This document shows, piece after piece, positions 26,119 through 33,198 of a DNA stretch of 64,000 bases. How positions within the stretch are numbered: the first letter of the stretch is position 1; every line of letters begins with the position of its first letter. Position numbers and translations under genes: made by a program. The DNA is from Bradyrhizobium sp. Y36 (lineage in GTDB: Bacteria > Pseudomonadota > Alphaproteobacteria > Rhizobiales > Xanthobacteraceae), in NCBI RefSeq assembly GCF_002531575.1, contig NZ_NWTI01000026.1, positions 38,356 through 102,355 on the forward strand, given 5' to 3'. The notes below the pieces were generated by a model. The model did not search any database. It was not told where the DNA came from and was given only the letters and a program-made list of their open reading frames with translations.

Positions 26119-27129
26119 TCACTTGACCTCGATGCCGGCGTCCTTGGCGACCTGCTTCCAGGCCGCGATGTCGCGCGCGTTGATGTCGCGCTGCTCCTCG
26201 CCGGGGACGAATTGCGGGGTGATGCCGAGCGCCAGCAGCTTCTCCTTCACCACGTCATCACCAAGCGCCTCCTTGAGGGCCGCGGACAGCTTCTTCGCGA
26301 TGGGTTCGGCAAGGCCCGCGGGCGCATACATCGCCCAGGACAGGCTGCGGTCGAACGGCACGCCCTGTTCCTTGTACGTCGCCACGTCAGGCAGGCTTGG
26401 CGAACGCTCGCCGCAGGCGGCCAGCGCCTTGATCGAGCCGTCCTTCACCAGCGGCGTCGCGGTCGCCATGTCGAGGGTTGCAAGCGCGATGTGGCCGCCG
26501 AGCAGGTCGCCCGCGAGCTTGGCGATGCCGTTGAACGGCACGTGGTCCATCCTGATGCCGGTCTGTTGCATCAGGATCTCCGCGCAGAATTGCCCGGTCG
26601 AGCCGACGCCCCAGCTGCCGTACTGGACCGGCTCGCCCTTCTTGGCCAGCGCGACCAGGCCCTTGACGTCGTTGGCCGCAAAATCCTTGGTCGCCACCAG
26701 CATGATCGAGGACGTGCCGACGCGGCCGATGGTCGTGAAATCCCTGATCGGATCGTAGGGCAGCTTTGGATAGATGGCCGGCGCCAGCACATGGGTGGTC
26801 ATGCCGCCGACGGTGATGGTGTAACCGTCGTTCGGCGACGTCGCGACCATCTGCGTGCCGAGCGTGCCGGCCGCGCCCGTGTGGTTCTCGATATAGATGC
26901 TCTGCCCCAGCGTCTTGCCCATCCTGTCCGCGAGCAACCGGCCGACCACGTCGCCGCCGCCGCCGGCCGCATAGGGCAGCAGCATCTTGATCTTGTGCGA
27001 GGGGTAGGCGGAAGGGTCTTCGGCGCGGGCCGGCAGGGCCGCGAACCCCAATGCGAGAAGCGAAAGCGCGACGGTGCGCGGCATCACGATGGCTTGCCGC
27101 GTAGGCAAAAGGCGAGCGAAGTGCGCCAT
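26119..27129 (-). CDS. Bug/TctC-family tripartite tricarboxylate transporter receptor
   Basis: The signal peptide (VALSLLALGFAALPARA) is followed by the characteristic Bug core: YPSHKIKMLLPYAAGGGGDVVGRLLADRMGKTLGQSIYIENHTGAAGTLG. NDGYTITVGG and later segments follow. These periplasmic proteins bind carboxylates and similar acids. No TctA/TctB membrane genes are in the window, which is usual for this expanded family. GGGGGAC precedes the ATG at 27129. The gene diverges from the TetR regulator across a 130-base region containing a 26-bp palindrome, and is followed by the VOC gene. Confidence 0.93.
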   Translation of the reverse strand: MAHFARLLPTRQAIVMPRTVALSLLALGFAALPARAEDPSAYPSHKIKMLLPYAAGGGGDVVGRLLADRMGKTLGQSIYIENHTGAAGTLGTQMVATSPNDGYTITVGGMTTHVLAPAIYPKLPYDPIRDFTTIGRVGTSSIMLVATKDFAANDVKGLVALAKKGEPVQYGSWGVGSTGQFCAEILMQQTGIRMDHVPFNGIAKLAGDLLGGHIALATLDMATATPLVKDGSIKALAACGERSPSLPDVATYKEQGVPFDRSLSWAMYAPAGLAEPIAKKLSAALKEALGDDVVKEKLLALGITPQFVPGEEQRDINARDIAAWKQVAKDAGIEVK

Positions 27130-27225
27130 GGCGTTGTCCCCCAGATTGCTCTCCGCTTCCCGATCGAGCGGAGTTGAATGCGACCCGCACGTGCAGAGTT
27201 GCTGCAGGGCCGAGGCCGATCGCTT

Positions 27226-27251
27226 GACTAGCGAACGATCGTTCGTTAGTC
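27226..27251. promoter_or_regulatory. 26-bp palindrome, probable TetR operator
   Basis: Half-sites GACTAGCGAACGA and TCGTTCGTTAGTC are reverse complements with one mismatch in 13. It lies 8 bases before the TetR start codon, within the spacer separating it from the divergent Bug receptor gene. Perfect-type palindromes of this length next to a TetR gene are the usual autoregulatory operator, so repression of both directions is likely. Confidence 0.75.
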
Positions 27252-27259
27252 AATCAGGC

Positions 27260-27958
27260 ATGGCCGTCCACACCTCCAGCGCGGCGCAAGCGGCTGCGTC
27301 CACGACGCGCGAGCGCATCCTCACCGAAGCGCTCGATCTGTTTGCGCAGAGCGGCTATGGCGGCGCTTCGATGCGCGAGCTCGCGCGCCGCGTCGGCATC
27401 CGCGAGAGCAGCCTCTACAATCATTTCCCCGGCAAGGCCGCGATCCTGGAAGCGATCGTCAGCGAGCATGGCCCCGCGAGTTCTGCGAGCCGCCTCGAAG
27501 AGCCCCGCTACAAGCAGCTCGCGCGCCAGCCCGCCGCGTTCTGCCGGCAGTTCGCGCTCGACCTCGTCGAGCAATGGTCCGATCCGCGCGAGCATCAGTT
27601 CCAGAAGGTCATCACCGCCGAGCGTAACCGCGTGCCCGGCATCCGCGCCAAGTTCGCCGATCATTTCTACGCGCGCGAGCAGAGCATGATGACGGACTAT
27701 TTTCGCGGTTTTGCGCTGGCGGGCCTGATCTCGACGCCGGATCCGCGCGAGACCGCGCGGCTGTTCGCGGCCGGCCTGATCTACATCCGCCTCGAGCATT
27801 ACGTGATGGGCGCGGCGCCCTCGCCGCGGCCGAAGGTGATCGAGGCGATCGACCGTTATCTCGCCTTCTTCCTGTCGCTGATCGCGGCGGGACATGACGA
27901 CGGCAACAAGAAACGAAAAGCAAAGGGAGAAACGCGTGGCAAGGCTGCCTCTGATTGA
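27260..27958 (+). CDS. TetR/AcrR-family transcriptional regulator
   Basis: The DNA-binding domain is at residues 14-63: TTRERILTEALDLFAQSGYGGASMRELARRVGIRESSLYNHFPGKAAILEAI, a textbook TetR helix-turn-helix. The C-terminal ligand domain is variable and its ligand is unknown. The ATG at 27260 gives 232 residues; upstream in-frame codons run through the palindrome and the divergent promoter and are rejected. The last 8 codons overlap the following gene. It most likely controls the Bug/VOC unit and the CMD/SDR unit. Confidence 0.93.
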   Translation: MAVHTSSAAQAAASTTRERILTEALDLFAQSGYGGASMRELARRVGIRESSLYNHFPGKAAILEAIVSEHGPASSASRLEEPRYKQLARQPAAFCRQFALDLVEQWSDPREHQFQKVITAERNRVPGIRAKFADHFYAREQSMMTDYFRGFALAGLISTPDPRETARLFAAGLIYIRLEHYVMGAAPSPRPKVIEAIDRYLAFFLSLIAAGHDDGNKKRKAKGETRGKAASD

Positions 27959-28496
27959 TCCGGAGACGACGAGCGGCGACATCCGCGCCTCGTTCGACCG
28001 CATGCCGGTCAAGCTCAACATCTTTCGCATGATGGCCCATGCCGAGGCCAACATGATCCCGGCGATGCGGCTCGGCAATTCGATCCTGCACAAGCAGAAG
28101 CTCTCGGCCGTCAACCGCGAGCTCTTGATCCTGCAGGCCGCCCAGATCGAAGGCGGCGCCTATGAATGGCGCCAGCACGTGCCGATCGCGCTCGGCGTCG
28201 GCTGCACGCAAGCCCAGATCGATGCGGTCGAGCGCGGCGACTACGATGCCGCCGGCTTGAGCGAGGCCGAGCGCGTGCTGCTCAAGTTTGGCCGCGAGGT
28301 CGTCGAGAACGTCCGCGTTCCCGAGGAGATCTTTGCCGCCGCGCGAAAACATTTCAGCGACCAGGAGATCGTCGAATCCATCGTCGCGCTTGGCTTCTAC
28401 ATGATGATGGCGCGGCTGACGGAAGCGACCGAGACCGATCTCGATCCCGCCGCCGGCATGAAGGTCTATGACGGCGGCAGGAAGTCGGGCGGCTGA
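27936..28496 (+). CDS. Carboxymuconolactone decarboxylase/AhpD-like protein
   Basis: The 186-residue protein shows the CMD fold: FDRMPVKLNIFRMMAHAEANMIPAMRLGNSILHKQKLSAVNRELLILQAAQIEGGAYEWRQHV. The AhpD redox Cys pair is absent (IEGGAYEW where others have C-x-x-C), so a disulfide reductase role is unlikely. It starts at the GTG at 27936 with AAAGGGAGA upstream, overlapping the TetR gene by 23 bases, and is followed after one base by the SDR gene. This is a tight unit regulated with TetR. Confidence 0.88.
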   Translation: MARLPLIDPETTSGDIRASFDRMPVKLNIFRMMAHAEANMIPAMRLGNSILHKQKLSAVNRELLILQAAQIEGGAYEWRQHVPIALGVGCTQAQIDAVERGDYDAAGLSEAERVLLKFGREVVENVRVPEEIFAAARKHFSDQEIVESIVALGFYMMMARLTEATETDLDPAAGMKVYDGGRKSGG

Positions 28497-28497
28497 G

Positions 28498-29343
28498 ATG
28501 GCGGAGACCGAAAGCGAACCGGAGCGCTATGTCCGTCCGCCGAGCGCGGAATCCTTGGGCGAAGCACCGGGCAGGGCGCGATTGAAGGGGCGCCGCATCC
28601 TCATCGTCGGCGGCGGCCAGCGCGTGTTCGACGCCGCCACCGATCCCATCGGCAACGGCCGCGCCATGAGCATTTTGTGCGCGCGCGAGGGTGCGAAGGT
28701 CGCCGTGGCCGATCTCAACCACGCCTCCGCGGAGCAGACCGTCAAGCGCATCACCGAGGAAGGCGGCGAGGCCTTCGCCGTTGCCGCCGACGTCACATCC
28801 GAAGCCGATGTTGTCCGCATGATCGATGAAGCGCATCGCGCCTTGGGCGGCCTCGACGGCATGGTGCTGAACATCGGCACGTTCGGCAAGACCGGGCTCG
28901 ACAATGTCAGCCCCGAGGAATGGAACAGGATCTACGACGTCAACGTCCGCGGTCCCATGCTGTGCTGCCGCGCCGCGCTGCCGAAATTCGGCAACGGCGG
29001 CGCGATCGTCTTCATCTCCTCGATCGCGGCGCTGAAGGCGGGATCGCAGATGGCGGTGTATGATTCATCGAAAGCCGCGCTTGGCGGGCTGATGCGCAAC
29101 ATCGCCCATCTCGGATCGCGCCGCGGCATCCGCGCCAATCTCGTCTATCCCGGCCTCGTCGATACCCCCAACGGCCGCGAAGCCGGCGCCGGCCGCCCCA
29201 ACCGCGGCAAGGGCCACGTCCCGTTCGGCCGTCAGGCCACGGCCTGGGAGATCGCTTACGCCGTGCTGTTCTTTCTCTCCGACGAGAGCGTTTACGTCAC
29301 CGCGCAGACGCTGGCGGTGGATAGCGGCCTGAGCGGGATGTGA
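28498..29343 (+). CDS. Short-chain dehydrogenase/reductase
   Basis: The 281-residue NAD(P)-dependent oxidoreductase has cofactor motif ILIVGGGQRVFDAATDPIGNGRA, a variant of TGxxxGxG with an insertion. VLNIGT follows in place of NNAG, then the catalytic Ser in VFISSIAALKAG and YDSSK (Tyr and Lys). VYVTAQTLAVDSGLSGM is the normal SDR C-terminus. It starts one base after the CMD stop. The unusual cofactor loop places it in a divergent SDR branch. The substrate is unknown, but the cluster (receptor, CMD, SDR, VOC) suggests breakdown of an organic acid. Confidence 0.9.
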   Translation: MAETESEPERYVRPPSAESLGEAPGRARLKGRRILIVGGGQRVFDAATDPIGNGRAMSILCAREGAKVAVADLNHASAEQTVKRITEEGGEAFAVAADVTSEADVVRMIDEAHRALGGLDGMVLNIGTFGKTGLDNVSPEEWNRIYDVNVRGPMLCCRAALPKFGNGGAIVFISSIAALKAGSQMAVYDSSKAALGGLMRNIAHLGSRRGIRANLVYPGLVDTPNGREAGAGRPNRGKGHVPFGRQATAWEIAYAVLFFLSDESVYVTAQTLAVDSGLSGM

Positions 29344-29479
29344 GAGCCCTGGCGGCGTCAACGTGGCGGCATTGACGTCGAAATAGCCGTCCTGACGTCC
29401 GGCTGGCAAAGTCGCCCCTTCACACGGATGATGTGCTGATGATATCCGATCGCCTGCGTATTCCGGACGGCCTCGAGAC

Positions 29480-30064
29480 ATGAAGACCACCCTTCTCAAA
29501 TCCGAAGACTACACCCGTTCGCCCTGGAAGAACGGGGGCGGCATCTTCACCGACATCGCGGATGCCCATCGCACGGACGCGACCGCGAAGAACTGGGACA
29601 CTCTGCTGTGGCGCTTTGCGTCCACGCCGATCGTGGCGCCCGGACCATTCTCTCATATGCCGGGGATCGACCGCCTGCAGATGGTCGTCAGCGGGCGCGG
29701 CCTGGTGCTGAGGGCGCCGGGGCAGGACTTCGACGAGCGCCAGCCGTTCACCACGGTGCGGTTCACCGGCGAGATCGAGATCGTGACCGAGCTCGAGGCG
29801 GGTCCCGTCGAGGTCGTCAACCTGATGGCGCGGCGCGGGGCCGCGGAGATCGATCTCCTCGCGCTCAGGGAGCCCGGCGAGCGGCGGCTCGCCGCCGGCA
29901 CGCATCTGGTTTACGCGCCGTGCGGCGATTGCCGCGTCCGGCTCGACGATGCGGATTTCACCATCCCCGGCAACGGCACCCTCAGGGTCGAATTGACCGA
30001 GCCGTCGCGGCTCGCGCTCGTGTCCGGCCTGGTGGTGCTGGGATCGATCCGGCTTCTCGGTTAG
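29480..30064 (+). CDS. HutD/Ves-family protein
   Basis: The opening YTRSPWKNGGGIFTDIA is the HutD signature (W-K-N-G-G-G-x-T). It is followed by WDTLLWRFASTPIVAPGPFSHMPGIDRLQMVVSGRGLVL, the bicupin core. HutD is often linked to histidine use, though its biochemical activity is not settled. No hut genes lie in this window, so the gene is an orphan copy. The length of 194 residues is normal. Confidence 0.88.
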   Translation: MKTTLLKSEDYTRSPWKNGGGIFTDIADAHRTDATAKNWDTLLWRFASTPIVAPGPFSHMPGIDRLQMVVSGRGLVLRAPGQDFDERQPFTTVRFTGEIEIVTELEAGPVEVVNLMARRGAAEIDLLALREPGERRLAAGTHLVYAPCGDCRVRLDDADFTIPGNGTLRVELTEPSRLALVSGLVVLGSIRLLG

Positions 30065-30173
30065 CCCGCATCGACAGCCCGATGCGTACAATCCATGCAA
30101 TTGGCTAGGTTGACGCGGCGGAGCCCCGGCACGATATCTGCCCTGATGCAGGCCACAGCTCGAGGGGCAGGAC

Positions 30174-31364
30174 ATGAACGCGCCGGACAACAATGCCCCT
30201 ACGCTGGCCGACGGCGTCGTCGACTGGCTGACCAACGGCACGCGCGACGAACGCTTCATCGACAACATTTTCGCGCAGATGTGCATCCGCCTGCAGCAGG
30301 CGGGCATTCCGCTCAAGCGGGCGACGCTTCACGTCCAGATCAATCATCCGCAATGGCTGGGGGCCCGGATGATCTGGTCCGAGGGCATGACGGGCGCGGA
30401 GATCGCGCGGGTGGATTACGACGTCCGCGAGCGGCCCGAATACATCGGCAGCCCCGCCAGTGAGATCATTGAGGGCGCTGCCGAGCTCCGCGAGAATCTG
30501 GAACAAGATCCCTCGCTCGGCCGCAAGCACGCGATCTACGGCGAGATGCGGGCCGGCGGGCTGACCGACTACGTCGCCTGGCCGCTGTACCACACGCTCG
30601 GCAAACAGCACGTCGTCACCTTTGCCACCGACCGGCCCGGCGGTTTTGACGACTCGCATATCACCGCCCTCAAGAAGCTCCTGCCGGTGCTGGCGCTGGT
30701 CAGCGAGATCCGCATCAAGAACCGCCTGGCGCGAACCCTGCTGGAGACCTATGTCGGCTCCCACGCCGGCGAGCTCATTTTGGCCGGCGCCACCAGGCGC
30801 GGCACCGGCACGACGGTGCGCGCAGCGATCATGATCTGCGACCTCCGGGATTTCACCAAGATCTCCGACAACTGGCCGCGCGACGACGTCATCGACCTGC
30901 TCAACGATTATTTCGACGCGATGTCGGAGCCGATCGCGCGGCACGGCGGCGAGATCCTGAAGTTCATCGGCGACGGCCTGCTCGCGATCTTTCCGCTGCG
31001 AGCGCCCAACGCCTGCGCAAACCTGCTCCTTGCCGTATCGGAGGCCCGTCGGGCCATGGCGGCCTTGAACGAGCGGAACAGCGGCACGGGCCGCGCGCCG
31101 CTGAACTACGGCATCGGTGTCCATGTCGGCGACGTCATGTACGGCAATATCGGATCGTCCAGCCGGCTCGACTTCACCGTCATCGGCCCCGCCGTCAACA
31201 TGGCCTCCCGCCTCGAAACCCTCACCAAGAAATTGGGACGGACGGTGCTGCTGTCGCGCGACTTTGCCGAACTGGTGGAGGGGACGCGCGAGCTGGAGCG
31301 CGTCGGCAAGCACGAGGTGCGCGGCTTCAGTGATCCGATCGAGTTGTTTGCGTATCACGGGTGA
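30174..31364 (+). CDS. Class III adenylate/guanylate cyclase with N-terminal sensor region
   Basis: Residues 1-215 are an unassigned region that looks like a GAF-type or similar soluble sensor (IWSEGMTGAEIARVDYDVRERPEYIGSP, TDYVAWPLYHT). A class III catalytic domain runs from about 218 to 390: AAIMICDLRDFTKIS (metal Asp), HGGEILKFIGDGLLAIFP (second metal Asp), IGVHVGDVMYGNIGSSSRLDFTVIGPAVNMASRLE. The conserved D-F-T-V-I-G-x-x-V-N-x-A-x-R suggests ATP as substrate, giving cAMP. No membrane helix is seen. AGGGGCAGGAC provides a good ribosome-binding site. Confidence 0.9.
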   Translation: MNAPDNNAPTLADGVVDWLTNGTRDERFIDNIFAQMCIRLQQAGIPLKRATLHVQINHPQWLGARMIWSEGMTGAEIARVDYDVRERPEYIGSPASEIIEGAAELRENLEQDPSLGRKHAIYGEMRAGGLTDYVAWPLYHTLGKQHVVTFATDRPGGFDDSHITALKKLLPVLALVSEIRIKNRLARTLLETYVGSHAGELILAGATRRGTGTTVRAAIMICDLRDFTKISDNWPRDDVIDLLNDYFDAMSEPIARHGGEILKFIGDGLLAIFPLRAPNACANLLLAVSEARRAMAALNERNSGTGRAPLNYGIGVHVGDVMYGNIGSSSRLDFTVIGPAVNMASRLETLTKKLGRTVLLSRDFAELVEGTRELERVGKHEVRGFSDPIELFAYHG

Positions 31365-31414
31365 GTTCTCGCGACCTGCAGCCTGTCCCGTCGCGAGAGG
31401 CGAATATTCCAAAG

Positions 31415-31924
31415 CTACTGTTTTGAACCGGTCCAGGTTCCGACGCATCCGTCGGATCGCTTGAATGTCCCGGAGCCGCTGCGGCCCGAAAACCGGCCGG
31501 ACATCGTCCAGGTCAGGCCTCCGGCGGCTCCCGTTCCGGATGTGGCGCCGCTCGGGCTGACTTGACCGGTGCCGTATTGCCCCACCAGCCTGCCGCTGGT
31601 GATGACCACCGTGTCGGTGGAGCCGGCGCAGGTTGCACCGACGCTGGTCAGGACCCATGCTCCATCAAAATTGCCGCCTCCGCCGCCGCTGCTCCTTTGC
31701 GGGGCGCGGCCCGACTCGCCGGCCGCGGGTGTGCTGCGTCGTGCGGGCTTTGAGGGCTCCGCCGCACGAGGCGTCTCGCGCGATCCGGATAGTGACTTTT
31801 CGTCATTGCCGATGCTGCCGCCGGCGCTGCCCGATTGCGCATGCGCGATGTCCGGCATGACGGCAATCGCCAGCGCTGCCGACAACAGGGTGGCTTCAAG
31901 AGAACATCGGACCTGGTTCTTCAT
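31415..31924 (-). CDS. Secreted hypothetical protein, 169 aa
   Basis: A signal peptide (LLSAALAIAVMPDIAHAQ) is followed by a low-complexity Ser/Gly/Pro/Arg linker (to about residue 84). A compact Gly/Ser/Thr-rich domain follows: FDGAWVLTSVGATCAGSTDTVVITSGRLVGQYGTGQVSPSG ... FKRSDGCVGTWTGSK, with two Cys that could form a disulfide. The pattern D-G-x-W and C-x-G-x-W-x-G is like small exported proteins of rhizobia. Function unknown. It is convergent with the cyclase gene. Confidence 0.75.
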   Translation of the reverse strand: MKNQVRCSLEATLLSAALAIAVMPDIAHAQSGSAGGSIGNDEKSLSGSRETPRAAEPSKPARRSTPAAGESGRAPQRSSGGGGGNFDGAWVLTSVGATCAGSTDTVVITSGRLVGQYGTGQVSPSGATSGTGAAGGLTWTMSGRFSGRSGSGTFKRSDGCVGTWTGSKQ

Positions 31925-32178
31925 CTTGCGTTGGTTTCAAATGGATTGGTTTCGAATATTCGGAATTTCAAATGAGCACGCCCAGACACCGTTGGTCCCA
32001 TCGGGATGGGCGCCGCGCCAACGGCAAAGCAAAGATTTGCCGTTCGCGCCGCGGACGTCAAGCGCGGCGTATGCTGCTCCCGGGACTGCCTCGCGGCGGA
32101 TCGTATTGCCAACACGCGCATGTGCCACTACGCTTTGCCACAAATAGCTCAAACGGTCCTGTGATCGGCCGCGCGTTC

Positions 32179-32973
32179 ATGCCCAAATTCCTGCGCATCG
32201 GAGTCCATCAGTCGAACGTATCGGGATACACGTCGAAGGCCTGGTGTGTCCGGCGGGTTGGTTCGGCGGTTTTCCTGAAGTGGGGCGCCGTGGAGGTTCA
32301 GGGCGCCGGTGATGGGCGAAAGGTCTACTGGACGCGTCTGCCGCAGGAGAAGACGGTTCGGTGCGGTACGGCGCAGCGTGCCCAGGATTATGCCAAAGCC
32401 GCGATCGCCCGGCGTCGTAGCCATCGCTATGAACCGCTCTCCGGACCGATCGCGCCCCGGCGCCGGATAGCCGAGGCGGGCGCCGAGTCCAAACAAGTGC
32501 TGGCCACGATCCTGATCGTCGACATCGTCGGCTCCACCGCGAAAGCCGCGAAGCTCGGCGATGCGCGCTGGACCAAGATCATGGGGCACTATTACGCTGC
32601 CGTCCGCAAGGAGCTGAAGAGCTCGCGCGGCAAGGAGGTCGTGACGACCGGCGACGGCGTGCTGGCGACCTTCAAGGTGCCGGTGGCCGGAATCACATGC
32701 GCGACCGCGATCCAGAAGGCGGTGCGCACATTGGGGCTCGACATCAGGATCGGGCTGCATGCCGGCGAATACAAGGTGAGCGGAGGCGAGATGGTCGGCC
32801 TTGCCTTTCACATCGGCACGCGCGTCGCCGCCAAAGCACGGGCCGGCGAAGTCCTGGTCTCGAGCGCTGTCCGGGACCTGATGGCGAAGTCCGAGATCCG
32901 CTTCAGGGATCACGGCATGCATCAGCTCAAGGGCGTGCCGGCGCGATGGAGGTTGTACCGGGTGGAGAACTGA
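32179..32973 (+). CDS. WGR-like domain fused to a class III nucleotide cyclase catalytic domain
   Basis: Residues 1-85 (FLRIGVHQSNVSGYTSKAWCVRRVGSAVFLKWGAVEV ... RAQDYAKAAIARRRSHRYEPL) resemble the WGR fold, with the W-G-x-V-E-V core and a terminal helix. Residues about 108-262 are a cyclase catalytic domain: ATILIVDIVGSTAKAAKLGD (metal Asp), TTGDGVLATFKVPVAGI (second Asp), IRIGLHAGEYKVSGGEMVGLAFHIGTRVAAKARAGEVLVS. The ATG at 32179 gives 264 residues; upstream frame looks non-coding. The short catalytic domain is of the 'adenylate/guanylate cyclase, AAA-associated' class rather than the long one. The partner for the WGR part is unknown. Confidence 0.82.
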   Translation: MPKFLRIGVHQSNVSGYTSKAWCVRRVGSAVFLKWGAVEVQGAGDGRKVYWTRLPQEKTVRCGTAQRAQDYAKAAIARRRSHRYEPLSGPIAPRRRIAEAGAESKQVLATILIVDIVGSTAKAAKLGDARWTKIMGHYYAAVRKELKSSRGKEVVTTGDGVLATFKVPVAGITCATAIQKAVRTLGLDIRIGLHAGEYKVSGGEMVGLAFHIGTRVAAKARAGEVLVSSAVRDLMAKSEIRFRDHGMHQLKGVPARWRLYRVEN

Positions 32974-33198
32974 GCGGGATCGCGAAGAAGCGTTCTCCTG
33001 GGCACGGGCCCCGCTTGCCGGGACCACAGGCCGCTTTAACCGCCTGGAACCGGCGAGTTCCTCCAGCGCGCCCGGAACTCATTGACGGGATTGGCTTCTT
33101 TGAGGCCGCAACGATCCCGTTAAGGTCGAAGATACCAAGCGCTTTTACGGGTCCTTCGCGTCTCTGTCCTAGCCTTCCGTGTGACTGGGACAATCTCG

